A DNA stretch of 64,000 bases from Brasilonema sp. UFV-L1 (GTDB taxonomy: Bacteria > Cyanobacteriota > Cyanobacteriia > Cyanobacteriales > Nostocaceae): positions 1 through 64,000 of the forward strand of contig NZ_QMEA01000002.1 in NCBI RefSeq assembly GCF_012912105.1, given 5' to 3'. The notes under the pieces were generated by a model that did no database searches, was not told where the DNA came from, and was given only the letters and a program-made list of their open reading frames with translations. Of the stretch, positions 28,392 to 37,438 are shown one piece after another. How positions within the stretch are numbered: the first letter of the stretch is position 1; every line of letters begins with the position of its first letter. A program made the translations under genes and the position numbers.

Positions 28392-28988
28392 TCTTGTTTG
28401 TATGCTTAGGGAACATCTTTAGAAAAAATGTTTAAAAAGTATCGCTTTTGTCATGCTGCACGAAAAAAGTGTCGTAAACGCCAGTGTGCGTACCTTTGGT
28501 ACTGAGCATCTTTATTTAAAGCCAAAGCTCAAGATTCTTATAGTTTTAAACCCTTCAGGTACGCTGTCCTTATAGTTAATGACACATTTCACGTTTACAA
28601 ATACGTTGCACGTGCTTCAAAGTGACTCACGCTTGTGCAGGAGATTACGTTTCGCTACGATTTACTCACCATGACATTTTTGACTTTCCAAACATCGTTT
28701 GAGATTTTTTACTCAAATAACTTTGTACTACTTCATACAATCTATGTCTTTATTCTAACAAAGTAGTACTGTGGCGAGCACCTGGTCAGTAGATAGTATA
28801 TATGAATCTACTTTTCATAACCAACTTAATATACAATACCATAGTCTTTGTATAATTACGATAAATAATCTATCAAAAAGTATAATGTATAGTTGATTGA
28901 AATTTTGGTCAGTACTGAATCTTACTGAAAAATTTATACTATTGAAAAAAAATAGGTCATCAAAAAATACATTCAGACATTCAGAATT
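28392..28988. other. Gene-free region between divergent genes
   Basis: These 597 AT-rich bases contain the promoters of the cyclase unit and of the aminopeptidase by position. No gene, hairpin or repeat stands out. Confidence 0.5.
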
Positions 28989-30299
28989 ATGCAAGCAGAA
29001 TATCGGCAGCGCCGTGAGCAGTTGATGTCAAAAATTGGGAATGGTACTGCAATCTTTCGCAGCGCGCCAACAGCCGTGATGCACAACGATGTTGAATACG
29101 CTTTTCGTCAAGACAGCGATTTTTATTATCTGACTGGGTTTAACGAACCGCAAGCAGTAGCAGTATTAGCACCATCACACTCAGAACATCGATTTGTGTT
29201 GTTCGTACAACCGAAAGATAGGGAGCAAGAAGTCTGGAGTGGTTATCGTTGTGGGGTAGAAGCGGCAAAACAGATGTACGGTGCAGATGAAGCATATCCG
29301 ATTACTGAACTTGATGAAAAGTTGTCGCAGTATTTGGAAAAAGCTGATCGCATTTACTACCACCTAGGACGCGATCGCACTTTCAACGATACAATCCTGA
29401 ATCATTGGCAGCATTTGATGCGGACTTATCCCAAGCGGGGAACAGGACCAATCGCCATTGAAGATACTGGTCCAATTCTGCACAGCATGAGATTAATGAA
29501 AAGTCAAGCAGAATTGGAGTTGATGCGGAAAGCTGCTGAGATTGCAGTTGAAGCACACAATCACGCGATGAAATTTACACAACCAGGGCGCTATGAGTAC
29601 GAAGTTCAAGCAGAAATAGAATATATTTTTCGTCTGCGAGGTGCGCTTGGACCAGCTTATCCCTCAATAGTTGCTTCCGGAGTCAATTCGTGCATCCTGC
29701 ACTACATTGAAAATGATCGACAAATGCAGGACAAAGAGTTGCTGTTGATTGATGCTGGTTGTGCTTATGGTTATTACAACTCTGATATCACGCGTACATT
29801 TCCAGTAGGTGGTAAATTTACGCCAGAACAAAAGACAGTGTATGAGATAGTTTTAGAAGCACAAAAGCAGGCGATCGCCCAAGTGCAACCAGGTAACCCC
29901 TACAAACAAATTCATGATACTGCCGTGCGCGTCTTGACAGAAGGCCTAGTCGAACTTGGTATCCTCAAGGGTGAAATCGACAAGCTCATAGAAGAAGAAA
30001 AATACAAGCCATACTATATGCATCGTACTGGTCATTGGCTTGGTTTAGATGTTCATGATGTGGGTGTTTATCAGCATGGTGATGAGAAACCACAGATTTT
30101 ACAACCAGGTCAAGTACTAACTGTAGAACCAGGACTTTATATTGTCCCAGATACCAAGCTAGCAGAAGACCAACCAGAGACAGATTCACGTTGGGTTGGT
30201 ATCGGTATTCGTATTGAGGATGATGTTTTGGTAACAACAACAGGTCATGAAGTGTTGACTGCTGGTGTGCCTAAGGAAGTCGCACAAGTAGAAAGATAA
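28989..30299 (+). CDS. pepP: Xaa-Pro aminopeptidase (M24B)
   Basis: This 436-residue protein has an N-terminal AMP_N domain (MQAEYRQRREQLMSKI, DFYYLTGFNEP) and a pita-bread M24 domain. Its metal ligands are in LLIDAGCAYGYYNSDITRTF, HRTGHWLGLDVHD, LTVEPGLYI and GIRIEDDVLV. It removes the N-terminal residue next to proline using two metal ions in the cytoplasm. A terminator-like hairpin follows directly. Confidence 0.92.
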   Translation: MQAEYRQRREQLMSKIGNGTAIFRSAPTAVMHNDVEYAFRQDSDFYYLTGFNEPQAVAVLAPSHSEHRFVLFVQPKDREQEVWSGYRCGVEAAKQMYGADEAYPITELDEKLSQYLEKADRIYYHLGRDRTFNDTILNHWQHLMRTYPKRGTGPIAIEDTGPILHSMRLMKSQAELELMRKAAEIAVEAHNHAMKFTQPGRYEYEVQAEIEYIFRLRGALGPAYPSIVASGVNSCILHYIENDRQMQDKELLLIDAGCAYGYYNSDITRTFPVGGKFTPEQKTVYEIVLEAQKQAIAQVQPGNPYKQIHDTAVRVLTEGLVELGILKGEIDKLIEEEKYKPYYMHRTGHWLGLDVHDVGVYQHGDEKPQILQPGQVLTVEPGLYIVPDTKLAEDQPETDSRWVGIGIRIEDDVLVTTTGHEVLTAGVPKEVAQVER

Positions 30300-30303
30300 A
30301 CAC

Positions 30304-30330
30304 AAAGGTGGGCACAATGCTCACCTTTTG
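30304..30330 (+). terminator. Terminator of pepP
   Basis: AAAGGTGGGCA-CAA-TGCTCACCTTT is an 11-bp stem with one G-T pair and runs into TTTTG. Confidence 0.7.
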
Positions 30331-30349
30331 AGACCTCAACCTTGACTTT

Positions 30350-30650
30350 TTTGAATTCAAAATGGACCGGAGGCGGAGCGGCTCCGGCTCCGCTGCGTCC
30401 TTGCACTCTACGAAAATGTAAAATTCAAAAATGAAAAAACAATTTTGAATTTCTAATGAGCGAATTCAGCGTATGCGCAAAGCGCACGCCCAGAGGGCTA
30501 ACGCGCAGCGTACCCTCCGCAACTTGCGTGGGGTATTTCATTTTGAATTTTGAGAGAAGTTGGAGCGGAGGTTTCCTCCGATCCAATCTATGCCCTCCGG
30601 GCACGCTGCGCTATCGGTGATTTTGAATTTTGAATTCCCCCGAAGGGGGT
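30350..30650. repeat. Cluster of small palindromic elements in an AATTCAAAAT tract
   Basis: Palindromes include GGAGCGGCTCC (about 30375), GCGCAAAGCGC, GGGCTAACGCGCAGCG and TTGGA.CGGAGG-TTT-CCTCCG.TCCAA (30560-30586). They are separated by remnants of ATTTTGAATTTTGAA and its complement. This looks like repeated insertion of small elements into one filler tract. No gene is seen. Confidence 0.7.
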
Positions 30651-30656
30651 GACTTA

Positions 30657-31697
30657 TCATTCGACTGCAGATTCTAACATCCGAATCGTCCCAGCATCAG
30701 CATCGATTTCGACCTCTAAACCAATAGGCAATGTCAGCACATTTTCAACATGACCAATCATCGCACCATACCAAGCAGGAATGCCGAGTGGTTGAATATG
30801 ATCCCAGACAACTTCTTCTAAAGTGAGAGAACCGTAGTCAGCATCTGGTGAACAATTAGAACATTGTCCAAAAACAAAACCTGCGAGTTTGTCAAATAAA
30901 CCTGCAATTTTCAAGTGAGTCATCATGCGGTCAATGCGGTAAATATTTTCGCCAGTATCTTCCAAAAATAAAATCGCACCGCTGAAATTGGGTAAGTAAG
31001 GAGAACCTACAATAGCTGATAAAACAGAAAGATTTCCACCAATCAGCCGCCCTTTTGCTTTACCAGAAGTGATGGTTTGTGTGCGATACTTAACCTGCAC
31101 AAGACGATCAGAATCGTCGCCATCTTTCTGATTTTGAAAAGTTACAGCTTCACCGGTAAATAAAATACGGCGAAAATAATCTGTTTGAGTTTTTCTCCAA
31201 GAAGTCAATCCATTCGGACCATGAAATGTTACCAGGTTTGTCTGAGCATTCAAACCGAGAATTAAAGCAGTGATGTCACTGAAACCAACCAAAATTTTCG
31301 GATTTTTACGGATGCGCTGATAATCAAGATAAGGCAACATCCGGCTACATCCCCATCCACCGCGAATTGGTAAAATAGCGGCGACAGATGAATCACTAAA
31401 AAACTGATTAATATCAGCAGCGCGGTCTTTATCTTTACCTCCTAAATAACCATACCGTTCAAGTACATGAGGTGCGAGTCGGGGAACAAGTCCTAATCCC
31501 TTAACTGCATCTATGACGATATTAAGTTCTTCGCGGACAAATGTCGCACCAGCAGGACTGACAATACCCACAATAGACCCTGATTGCAAACGTTTGGGTT
31601 TCAATAGTGGTTTACGTGCTGCTTTTGCTAACTGAAATGGAGAGGCAAAAAATGAAGAAGTAGCGACTAAATTTAAAAGAAAATGACGACGGTTCAT
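30657..31697 (-). CDS. LD-carboxypeptidase (S66 family), exported
   Basis: This 346-residue protein begins with a twin-arginine-like signal (NRRHFLLNLVATSSFFASPF...AKAA) and continues with the S66 fold. The nucleophile Ser is in VGFSDITAL, after GGWGCSRML. The later Glu (LFLEDTGE) and His (GHVENV) complete the triad region. Family members cut the terminal D-alanine from murein tetrapeptides during peptidoglycan recycling. The signal suggests it acts in the periplasm. Start ATG 31697. Confidence 0.87.
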   Translation of the reverse strand: MNRRHFLLNLVATSSFFASPFQLAKAARKPLLKPKRLQSGSIVGIVSPAGATFVREELNIVIDAVKGLGLVPRLAPHVLERYGYLGGKDKDRAADINQFFSDSSVAAILPIRGGWGCSRMLPYLDYQRIRKNPKILVGFSDITALILGLNAQTNLVTFHGPNGLTSWRKTQTDYFRRILFTGEAVTFQNQKDGDDSDRLVQVKYRTQTITSGKAKGRLIGGNLSVLSAIVGSPYLPNFSGAILFLEDTGENIYRIDRMMTHLKIAGLFDKLAGFVFGQCSNCSPDADYGSLTLEEVVWDHIQPLGIPAWYGAMIGHVENVLTLPIGLEVEIDADAGTIRMLESAVE

Positions 31698-31860
31698 CAG
31701 AAAAAGTTTTTAAAACTTACGCATTAACAAGACAGACAAAAGATAGAGTAGCGTAAAAAAGGAAAAAAAAGGCGATCGCTAATCGCCGGAAACTTGAAAA
31801 AATGGATAATTGATACTGCCTGGTGTTAAGGGTAAAGTTCTAAAAAAACTCCCATCGATA

Positions 31861-32406
31861 TCAGTAATAACCAAAAAACCAGTTTCCAGCAGCTTCTGGA
31901 TCCACCCCACAGTACTCCTTTATCAGCTGCAAATACTCTTCTTTGGAAATATAACCGTCACCGTTCGCATCGAGTCGTTGAAAAATTTCTTCGTACCCAC
32001 TCACATTAAAACCATATGCCGTGAGAAACTGCTTGTATTCTTCTAAATCAATTTTCTCATCACCATCAATGTCTATGACGTCAAACAAAGCCGGCATCGA
32101 CTGTTCCCAAGCTGCTTCTTCAGAAGCATAATCTACAGCGAATTGCCTTCTGCAAGTTTCAAGGAATTCATCTAAAGAGATTTTATTGTCTTGATTAAGA
32201 TCGGCGCAAACCCAGTATTTTTCCCACAAAAAGATAAGCTTATTATGCAAGTTTTCATACTCGGGTGAACCGGGTTTCCAGTCACGTATCGCCGCAAATC
32301 GAGCAGTAATTTTCTCATAGTCTTCTCGCTCTATGAATCCGTTTTTATCGGCATCTACGGCTTGGAAGAAAGCTATCCATTTCTTTTTTAGGAGTTCATC
32401 TATCAT
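31861..32406 (-). CDS. Four-EF-hand calcium-binding protein
   Basis: This 181-residue protein has four canonical 12-residue EF loops starting at residues 18 (DADKNGFIERED), 69 (DLNQDNKISLDE), 112 (DIDGDEKIDLEE) and 146 (DANGDGYISKEE). The spacing recalls sarcoplasmic calcium-binding proteins and calsymin-like bacterial proteins. It has no signal peptide. It probably buffers or senses cytoplasmic calcium, which changes during heterocyst differentiation in Anabaena; that link is inference. A GGCGATCGC-TAA-TCGCC hairpin lies downstream near 31773. Confidence 0.9.
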   Translation of the reverse strand: MIDELLKKKWIAFFQAVDADKNGFIEREDYEKITARFAAIRDWKPGSPEYENLHNKLIFLWEKYWVCADLNQDNKISLDEFLETCRRQFAVDYASEEAAWEQSMPALFDVIDIDGDEKIDLEEYKQFLTAYGFNVSGYEEIFQRLDANGDGYISKEEYLQLIKEYCGVDPEAAGNWFFGYY

Positions 32407-32629
32407 GAGTTAGACACCCTCACAAAAAGTCGTGCTTACTTTTCATTTCAACTAATACCACAATTTTTGTAAATTTTCAAATATTTTACAAAAAGTAGGA
32501 AAAATCCTTGTGAGGCGATCGCCTGCCTTACTCTACTCCGAAAATAAAGATTTTCATTCGTGGTGCTGTAACGCTATGTCTTTGCTTCGGCAAGTATAGA
32601 TCTGAAGTTTTACAAAGTAAGTTCTTATC

Positions 32630-33055
32630 TTAAGCCGTTCGAGACTCTTTTTGTGAGTAAAGATGGTCGCAATATAATGCCCATGCAGCTCCAAATAAAC
32701 CAGTTATAGAACCTGAGATTGCTGCCAAAAGACCCCATCCAAGTGGTCCAGTCCAATTAGTAATTTCCTTCAGTATTGCCGTACTTGCTTTGCCAACAAT
32801 ATAGGCTGTCCCCGTTGCTGCTACTGTTACAAAACCCAATTCCATCAACATTTCTGACAGTCCCTTACTGGATAAATCTTCTTCAAAATAAATTCTCCAG
32901 ATACTGGTGTACATCAAAACATCAGATGCAGTTAATATAAACTGTTTCGGAATTTCTACGCCCGGAGTTGGCGCAACCGTGGCGCTACCACTACCAACAG
33001 CGTAGGTAGCAACTGCCAAAATAGCTTCTAATCTTTTTTTATCTAAACGACTCAC
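32630..33055 (-). CDS. Small membrane protein, DUF697-like
   Basis: This 141-residue protein has two hydrophobic segments (ELGFVTVAATGTAYIVG and GWGLLAAISGSITGLFGAAWALYCD) after a helical N-terminal half. The arrangement recalls the DUF697/YcjF membrane domain, but similarity is weak. GTG start at 33055 is supported by AGAGGT upstream. Function unknown. Confidence 0.55.
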   Translation of the reverse strand: MSRLDKKRLEAILAVATYAVGSGSATVAPTPGVEIPKQFILTASDVLMYTSIWRIYFEEDLSSKGLSEMLMELGFVTVAATGTAYIVGKASTAILKEITNWTGPLGWGLLAAISGSITGLFGAAWALYCDHLYSQKESRTA

Positions 33056-33390
33056 AGTGTTACCTCTTTGGATAATTCAAAATTCATATTCCACTCATTC
33101 GCTCAACTTTATCCATTTGCGATTTGCGAATTGAATCCAAAAATAACAGAAAATAACAGAATTAATAAATTTTTCATTCAAAAATCACAATTAATTTTTA
33201 ATTTTTAATTTTGAGAGAGGTTTGAGCACTGGAAACCACCGCTCAAATCTATGTTCGTAATGTAAGCGTAAGGAACGGTGACAAGCAAATTTGAGTGTAA
33301 CAAGGGTCATCCTATCAGGTGATGTTATCTCAAGATTGTGAGCGATATCTTAAAAAGATAATAATTTAATTAACATTTAAGACTAGACCT
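33056..33390. repeat. Spacer with one small hairpin element
   Basis: TTTGAGC-ac-TGG-aaa-CCA-cc-GCTCAAA (33221-33247) is a hairpin with flanks (ATTTTGAGAGAGG ... AATCTATG) like those of the 30560 element. It is probably the same family. No gene is seen. Confidence 0.6.
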
Positions 33391-33786
33391 ATGAAAAAGA
33401 TTGTTACGGCTAGTCTGCTAGCCATAGCAACTATTAGTGGATTTTTGCTTGACAATCAGCCAATTCAAGCTCACTCTCGACGTTACAATCACTATCTTCC
33501 ACATGGATACTATCCATTCTATAGAAGTCCAATCAGTTACTGCTATCCTGTGACTCACTGGCTTATAGACGAAGACCCTGCGTATCATCCTCAAGCTTAT
33601 GCTGATGGCTATCGTCAAGGACAAGAGAGTGCAAGAAGAGGAAACAAGTACAAGCCCCGTACTGCTGGTGGGGAATTTAGCCGTGGTTTTAATGACGGTT
33701 ATTCTGGAAGAGAATTTGCTGGTCAAAAACAAGTTGTTCCTAACGAATATAAGCCATACACTACGTCAGAATGTGGTTGGTATTAA
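33391..33786 (+). CDS. Small secreted Tyr/Gly-rich protein
   Basis: This 131-residue protein has a clear signal peptide (MKKIVTASLLAIATISGFLL...IQAHS). The mature part is rich in Tyr, Arg, Gly and Pro. Two related segments, YADGYRQGQESARRG and FSRGFNDGYSGRE, suggest a duplicated GY-motif. No family recognised. Likely in the periplasm or sheath. Confidence 0.65.
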   Translation: MKKIVTASLLAIATISGFLLDNQPIQAHSRRYNHYLPHGYYPFYRSPISYCYPVTHWLIDEDPAYHPQAYADGYRQGQESARRGNKYKPRTAGGEFSRGFNDGYSGREFAGQKQVVPNEYKPYTTSECGWY

Positions 33787-33826
33787 GGTATTAATAGTTA
33801 ATGTGCAATTTAAATGGATAACACCC

Positions 33827-33937
33827 TACTTCCTTCCCGGTCTAATAAGATGACCTGTAGTAAGTTATTCCTCTATTTGTGTTCTCTGTACCTGGTTGCA
33901 GTTAAAAAAGAGGTATTCTTCTGGCGGGAAGGAAGTA
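33827..33937. repeat. Perfect 13-bp inverted repeat, 85 bases apart
   Basis: TACTTCCTTCCCG (33827-33839) and its exact complement (33925-33937) flank 85 bases containing no gene. It may be the frame of a small non-autonomous element or a structured transcript. Confidence 0.6.
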
Positions 33938-34052
33938 TGATACCTGTCTAAGGAGAGATGAAAATCCATGCAAAAAAATAGAGCATTTATAAAATGCTAA
34001 GTCATAGGCGTGACGGCTATTATAGGGTGCAAATATTTTTGAGTGAGAAACA

Positions 34053-34109
34053 ACATAGATAAGCACAGAGTTAACATGCTATTGATATCTGTGCTTATCT
34101 ATGTTTTTT
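34053..34109. terminator. Strong terminator hairpin
   Basis: ACATAGATAAGCACAGA pairs perfectly over 17 bp with 34088-34104, loop 18, followed by TTTTTATT on the plus strand. It separates the secreted-protein gene from the opposing carotenoid-protein gene and may serve both. Confidence 0.75.
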
Positions 34110-34154
34110 ATTGGCTAGTTGCCAAAGATTATGCTGCTTGAAAAATAGGAACTT

Positions 34155-34646
34155 CTACACTTCGGCACCTGCTTTTGGTTCAGCACCCATAGGTGAGACG
34201 TAATCACGGAAAAGATTAATTTGCTGCTCAAAATCTATGAGCTTAATTTTGTTGAGTAGTTGTTGAGCTTGAGAAGAAAGCTGATAGTCTGAAGGCATAG
34301 GAATGATAGTGGTGTTTTCCATGCCTTGAGCTAAGCGATACCAAAAAAGTAGTTTGGTTGTATCACTCATTGAGCCGTACATCCGAGAATATTGATTATC
34401 TGCTTTGTTAATCAAGTCACGCTGAAATTGCAACTGTTGTTCGTGGGATAATTCCTTAATTTGATTAAACAAACCTTCAGCAACATCTGGAGAAACAGTA
34501 CTAGCTGCAGGCGCAGCAGGTGTAATAGAACTACCCATTTCTTTGTAAATGAACCAAAACAAAGCTAGCTGTTCGTCCACGTTCAAACCTTGAAACGCTG
34601 TCACACATTCGCGGATATTTGGATCGCTAGTTTGAGTAAATGTCAT
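34155..34646 (-). CDS. Helical carotenoid protein (OCP N-terminal-domain-like)
   Basis: This 163-residue protein matches the orange carotenoid protein N-terminal helical domain alone (FQGLNVDEQLALFWFIYKEMG, LFNQIKELSHEQQLQFQRDL, LFWYRLAQGM, FRDYVSPMGAEP). It lacks the NTF2-like C-terminal domain. Helical carotenoid proteins bind a keto-carotenoid and quench singlet oxygen or phycobilisome energy. ATG 34646 has GGAG eight bases upstream; a longer frame to 34664 is unlikely. It opens a run of stress-type genes. Confidence 0.9.
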   Translation of the reverse strand: MTFTQTSDPNIRECVTAFQGLNVDEQLALFWFIYKEMGSSITPAAPAASTVSPDVAEGLFNQIKELSHEQQLQFQRDLINKADNQYSRMYGSMSDTTKLLFWYRLAQGMENTTIIPMPSDYQLSSQAQQLLNKIKLIDFEQQINLFRDYVSPMGAEPKAGAEV

Positions 34647-34932
34647 AAAAAACTCCGATTGCAATTAATCACCAACACTAGCAAAGCTATCAAACGTACA
34701 TTTGGTGTTTAACCCCACTGAAGACAGATGTATCTAAATCAAAGAGAAGAACAATAAGAAAGCGAAGGACTTAAAAATGAGGAACAAAGCTGAAGATGCT
34801 CCTCACAATAGTTCTACATTTTTGTTGTTAAGTGATTGCAAAACACTCCAAATCCAAAACAAAAAACATCCATCAAAAGGCTTGTTTATTCAGAAAAACG
34901 AGTTTTTGAATGAATTTTCAGGAGGTTGAAAC

Positions 34933-35808
34933 ATGGAAAGACGTTTACAAGGAAAAGTAGCCATCATTACAGGAGCGGGTACCGGTATTGGAGAGGCGAT
35001 CGCCCACAAATTTGCCAAAGAAGGAGCATCAGTTGTTGTTAATGGATTAGCCGATGATCCAATTGAGGATGTCGTCAATTCAATTAGACATTACAGCGGT
35101 AAAGCAATACCCTATTCAGGAGATGTTTCACAAGAATTCCACGCTCAAAATTGCGTACAAACAGCTATTAATGCCTATGGCAAATTAGATATCCTGGTCA
35201 ACAACGCTGGAGTTTTTCTTGCTACAGGCGAAACTCAAGACTATCCCATTGATATCTTTGATGAAACTATCCGCATGAACATCCGTTCTGCGTTTTTGAT
35301 GACAAAATACGCACTACCGCATTTACAAAAAACGCGGGGTAATATCGTGTCTGCTGGTTCTGAAGCAGGTTATAACGGTTTGGCATACAATACGCCCTAC
35401 GGTGGAACCAAAGGCTGGATGCATTCTTTCATGCTTGGCGTTGCTGTTGAACAAGCAAAACATGGAGTCCGTGCTAACTGCATCTGTCCGGGTGCTATTG
35501 ATACTGCTTGGACACATAAAGAAGACGGACCGATGAACGCCAAGATGGAAAAAACTCTCATTGACGCCACACCGATGGCAAGACGCGGTACACCAGAGGA
35601 AATCGCAAATGTTTATGCTTTCATAGCTTCCGATGAAGCAAGTTATGTCACAGGTGCATTGTGGCTGGCTGATGGTGGTGTAACTACTGCAAAAGGAGCA
35701 GCAGGGGCAGATACACCATTCTGGTTACGCTTAGAACCCAAGGGCGAATTACGCCTCGATCACTCCCGTGAAGGATTGGAGAACAAAGAAACAAAGACTC
35801 TAATCTAG
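34933..35808 (+). CDS. Short-chain dehydrogenase/reductase
   Basis: This 291-residue classical SDR has the NAD(P)-binding TGAGTGIG at residues 14-21, NNAG, catalytic Ser and Tyr/Lys in SAGSEAGYNGLAYNTPYGGTKG, and a C-terminal GALWLADGG. Residues 265-291 are a polar tail beyond the usual end. The substrate is unknown. The ribosome site AGGAGG precedes ATG. An AATTCAAAATT inverted repeat follows the stop. Confidence 0.88.
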   Translation: MERRLQGKVAIITGAGTGIGEAIAHKFAKEGASVVVNGLADDPIEDVVNSIRHYSGKAIPYSGDVSQEFHAQNCVQTAINAYGKLDILVNNAGVFLATGETQDYPIDIFDETIRMNIRSAFLMTKYALPHLQKTRGNIVSAGSEAGYNGLAYNTPYGGTKGWMHSFMLGVAVEQAKHGVRANCICPGAIDTAWTHKEDGPMNAKMEKTLIDATPMARRGTPEEIANVYAFIASDEASYVTGALWLADGGVTTAKGAAGADTPFWLRLEPKGELRLDHSREGLENKETKTLI

Positions 35809-35821
35809 ACAAGGGGACTAA

Positions 35822-35890
35822 ACAATTCAAAATTCAAAATTCGCTCATTCAAAATTCAAAAAAAAGAACTTTGAATTTTGAATTTCTCCC
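35822..35890. repeat. AATTCAAAATTCAAAA inverted repeat
   Basis: Tandem ATTCAAAATTCAAA units face TTTGAATTTTGAATTT across about 25 bases, making a long AT-rich hairpin. The same tract occurs around 30350-30640. Confidence 0.7.
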
Positions 35891-35905
35891 CATCTCCCCA
35901 TCTCT

Positions 35906-36316
35906 CTATCTCTCTTCATAATCTTGTGAAGACTTTGGGTCTAATTCCCAGCGGTTATCGTCACGTTGCTCAAAAATGTCTGTTGTTCGTAAAAACGCTT
36001 TGTCGTCCATTTCCATCCCAACAGCAGCACCAAGTTCATCAACAATATCTTGATCGGGAGTAGGAACAGTACCACCAACAGCTTCATCACCTACATCTGC
36101 TGCTCTTTCCCAAGCCGCATCCACATCTAGTGCTGTTAATTCTGGATTGGCGTCAGTATTTCTTTTGATCTCGGTTTGCAGTTTATGATCGCCAATGTTG
36201 TACCCTGGTTCTGTGTGAACACCAGTTCCGTAAGATTCAGTAATTTCTTGCGGTAAATCATCCGTTTCATGTTCGTTATCACTATTTTGCTGTGTGAAAT
36301 CTTTTTTTTCTGCCAT
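35906..36316 (-). CDS. DUF6335-like acidic protein
   Basis: This 136-residue, strongly acidic, hydrophilic protein contains the segments ITESYGTGVHTEPGY, ELTALDVDAAWERAADVGDEAVGGTVPTPDQDIVDELG and RWELDPKSSQDYEER. These are the conserved blocks of a family found mainly in cyanobacteria (DUF6335). Function unknown; it is likely soluble. ATG 36316 has AGGA upstream. Confidence 0.75.
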   Translation of the reverse strand: MAEKKDFTQQNSDNEHETDDLPQEITESYGTGVHTEPGYNIGDHKLQTEIKRNTDANPELTALDVDAAWERAADVGDEAVGGTVPTPDQDIVDELGAAVGMEMDDKAFLRTTDIFEQRDDNRWELDPKSSQDYEER

Positions 36317-36933
36317 AATCCTAAGTCCTTGCTGCATCCTCACGATAGCGCTTTCTCTTCAGACGGTGGTCTTCCGAAAGAAGTATGACTTCCGAGATAA
36401 AACAATCTCTTCCTTAAGAATGAAGAGAAGCGACTCATTGATACATAGTCTTGTATGTATCAATTCACGTTCTAGCCACTTCATGGAGGGTTATGAGTTT
36501 AAGGAAGTGGAGGTTATTAAAGTATTTGGCTGATAACTTTCATAGAATTACTCATAACTACCTTCTTTTTATGATTTTTTATATATTTTTATATAAAAGA
36601 AAAGAAAATTCTTACTGAAGATCTAAAAAAATCTTCCAAAAGAACGACTAAAAATTAGTCATTAAGATCAATAATTACAAGAGTAAATGAATTCATGGTC
36701 GAGTGATAAAAAGTTGGGATTTATGACATGGATATCTATCTCTTGATTATCTGATATAGATATCCAACATCATAAATTCTGACTCTTTTCTTAAAAAGAT
36801 ATTATGTATGCATGATTAAAAAATCAGTCAGTCGAAGGAAAAAAATATTGATTTTTAAACTTACTATAGATAATCAAGACTAACAGTTGACTTCACTCAA
36901 GTATTTAGTTGAGATTAGTGGAGGCATATAGTA
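36317..36933. other. Gene-free region between divergent stress genes
   Basis: These 617 bases show CTTCCGAAAGAAG and a TATCTATCTC / ATATAGATATCC palindrome-like patch (about 36730-36765). No gene is recognised. The region probably holds both promoters. Confidence 0.5.
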
Positions 36934-37335
36934 GTGAAATACGACGAGTTTATTAAGCACGTCCAAAGTGTAGCTCAGTTGAATTCTCGTGAAGAAGCGG
37001 AGTGTGCAACTTATGCAACGCTCTTAACTATCAAAGAGCGTATTGTTGGCGATGAAGCAAAAGATTTAGCAGCACAGTTACCAAATGAATTGGGTAAATA
37101 TTTGTATGGGCGAGAAGGTGAAAATGGGCAACACTTCTCTATGCAAGAGTTTATTACTCGTGTGAGTGAAAAACAGAGAGTAGATCCAATCGCAACAGCA
37201 ATTCATGTACGGTCTATATTCATAGTGTTGAGAAATGCAGTAACACCTGGTGAATTTAAAGATTTTCAGGCAAATTTTTCAGAGGATTATGCAGAACTTT
37301 TTCCAATATCACCAACGAGTGAAGTCACAGCATAA
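36934..37335 (+). CDS. DUF2267 protein
   Basis: This 133-residue helical protein matches DUF2267 (YDEFIKHVQSVAQLNSREEAE, LAAQLPNELGKYLYG, EFITRVSEKQ). Such proteins occur in bacterial stress clusters and have no known activity. GTG at 36934 is used because GGAGG lies about 10 bases upstream. The DJ-1 fusion gene follows 103 bases later on the same strand. Confidence 0.85.
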   Translation: MKYDEFIKHVQSVAQLNSREEAECATYATLLTIKERIVGDEAKDLAAQLPNELGKYLYGREGENGQHFSMQEFITRVSEKQRVDPIATAIHVRSIFIVLRNAVTPGEFKDFQANFSEDYAELFPISPTSEVTA

Positions 37336-37438
37336 AATGACTGGGTGTTTTGTTTATATTACATTTTAGTGTCATCAAGAACTGCTTTTGTAAAACTGAA
37401 TACTCTAGGTCATGAAGAGAAATTAAGGAGAATCATCA

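Noticed and set aside
33418-33732. 104-codon reverse frame over the secreted Tyr/Gly-rich gene
   Set aside because: The forward gene has a signal peptide and coherent composition; the reverse frame is its shadow.
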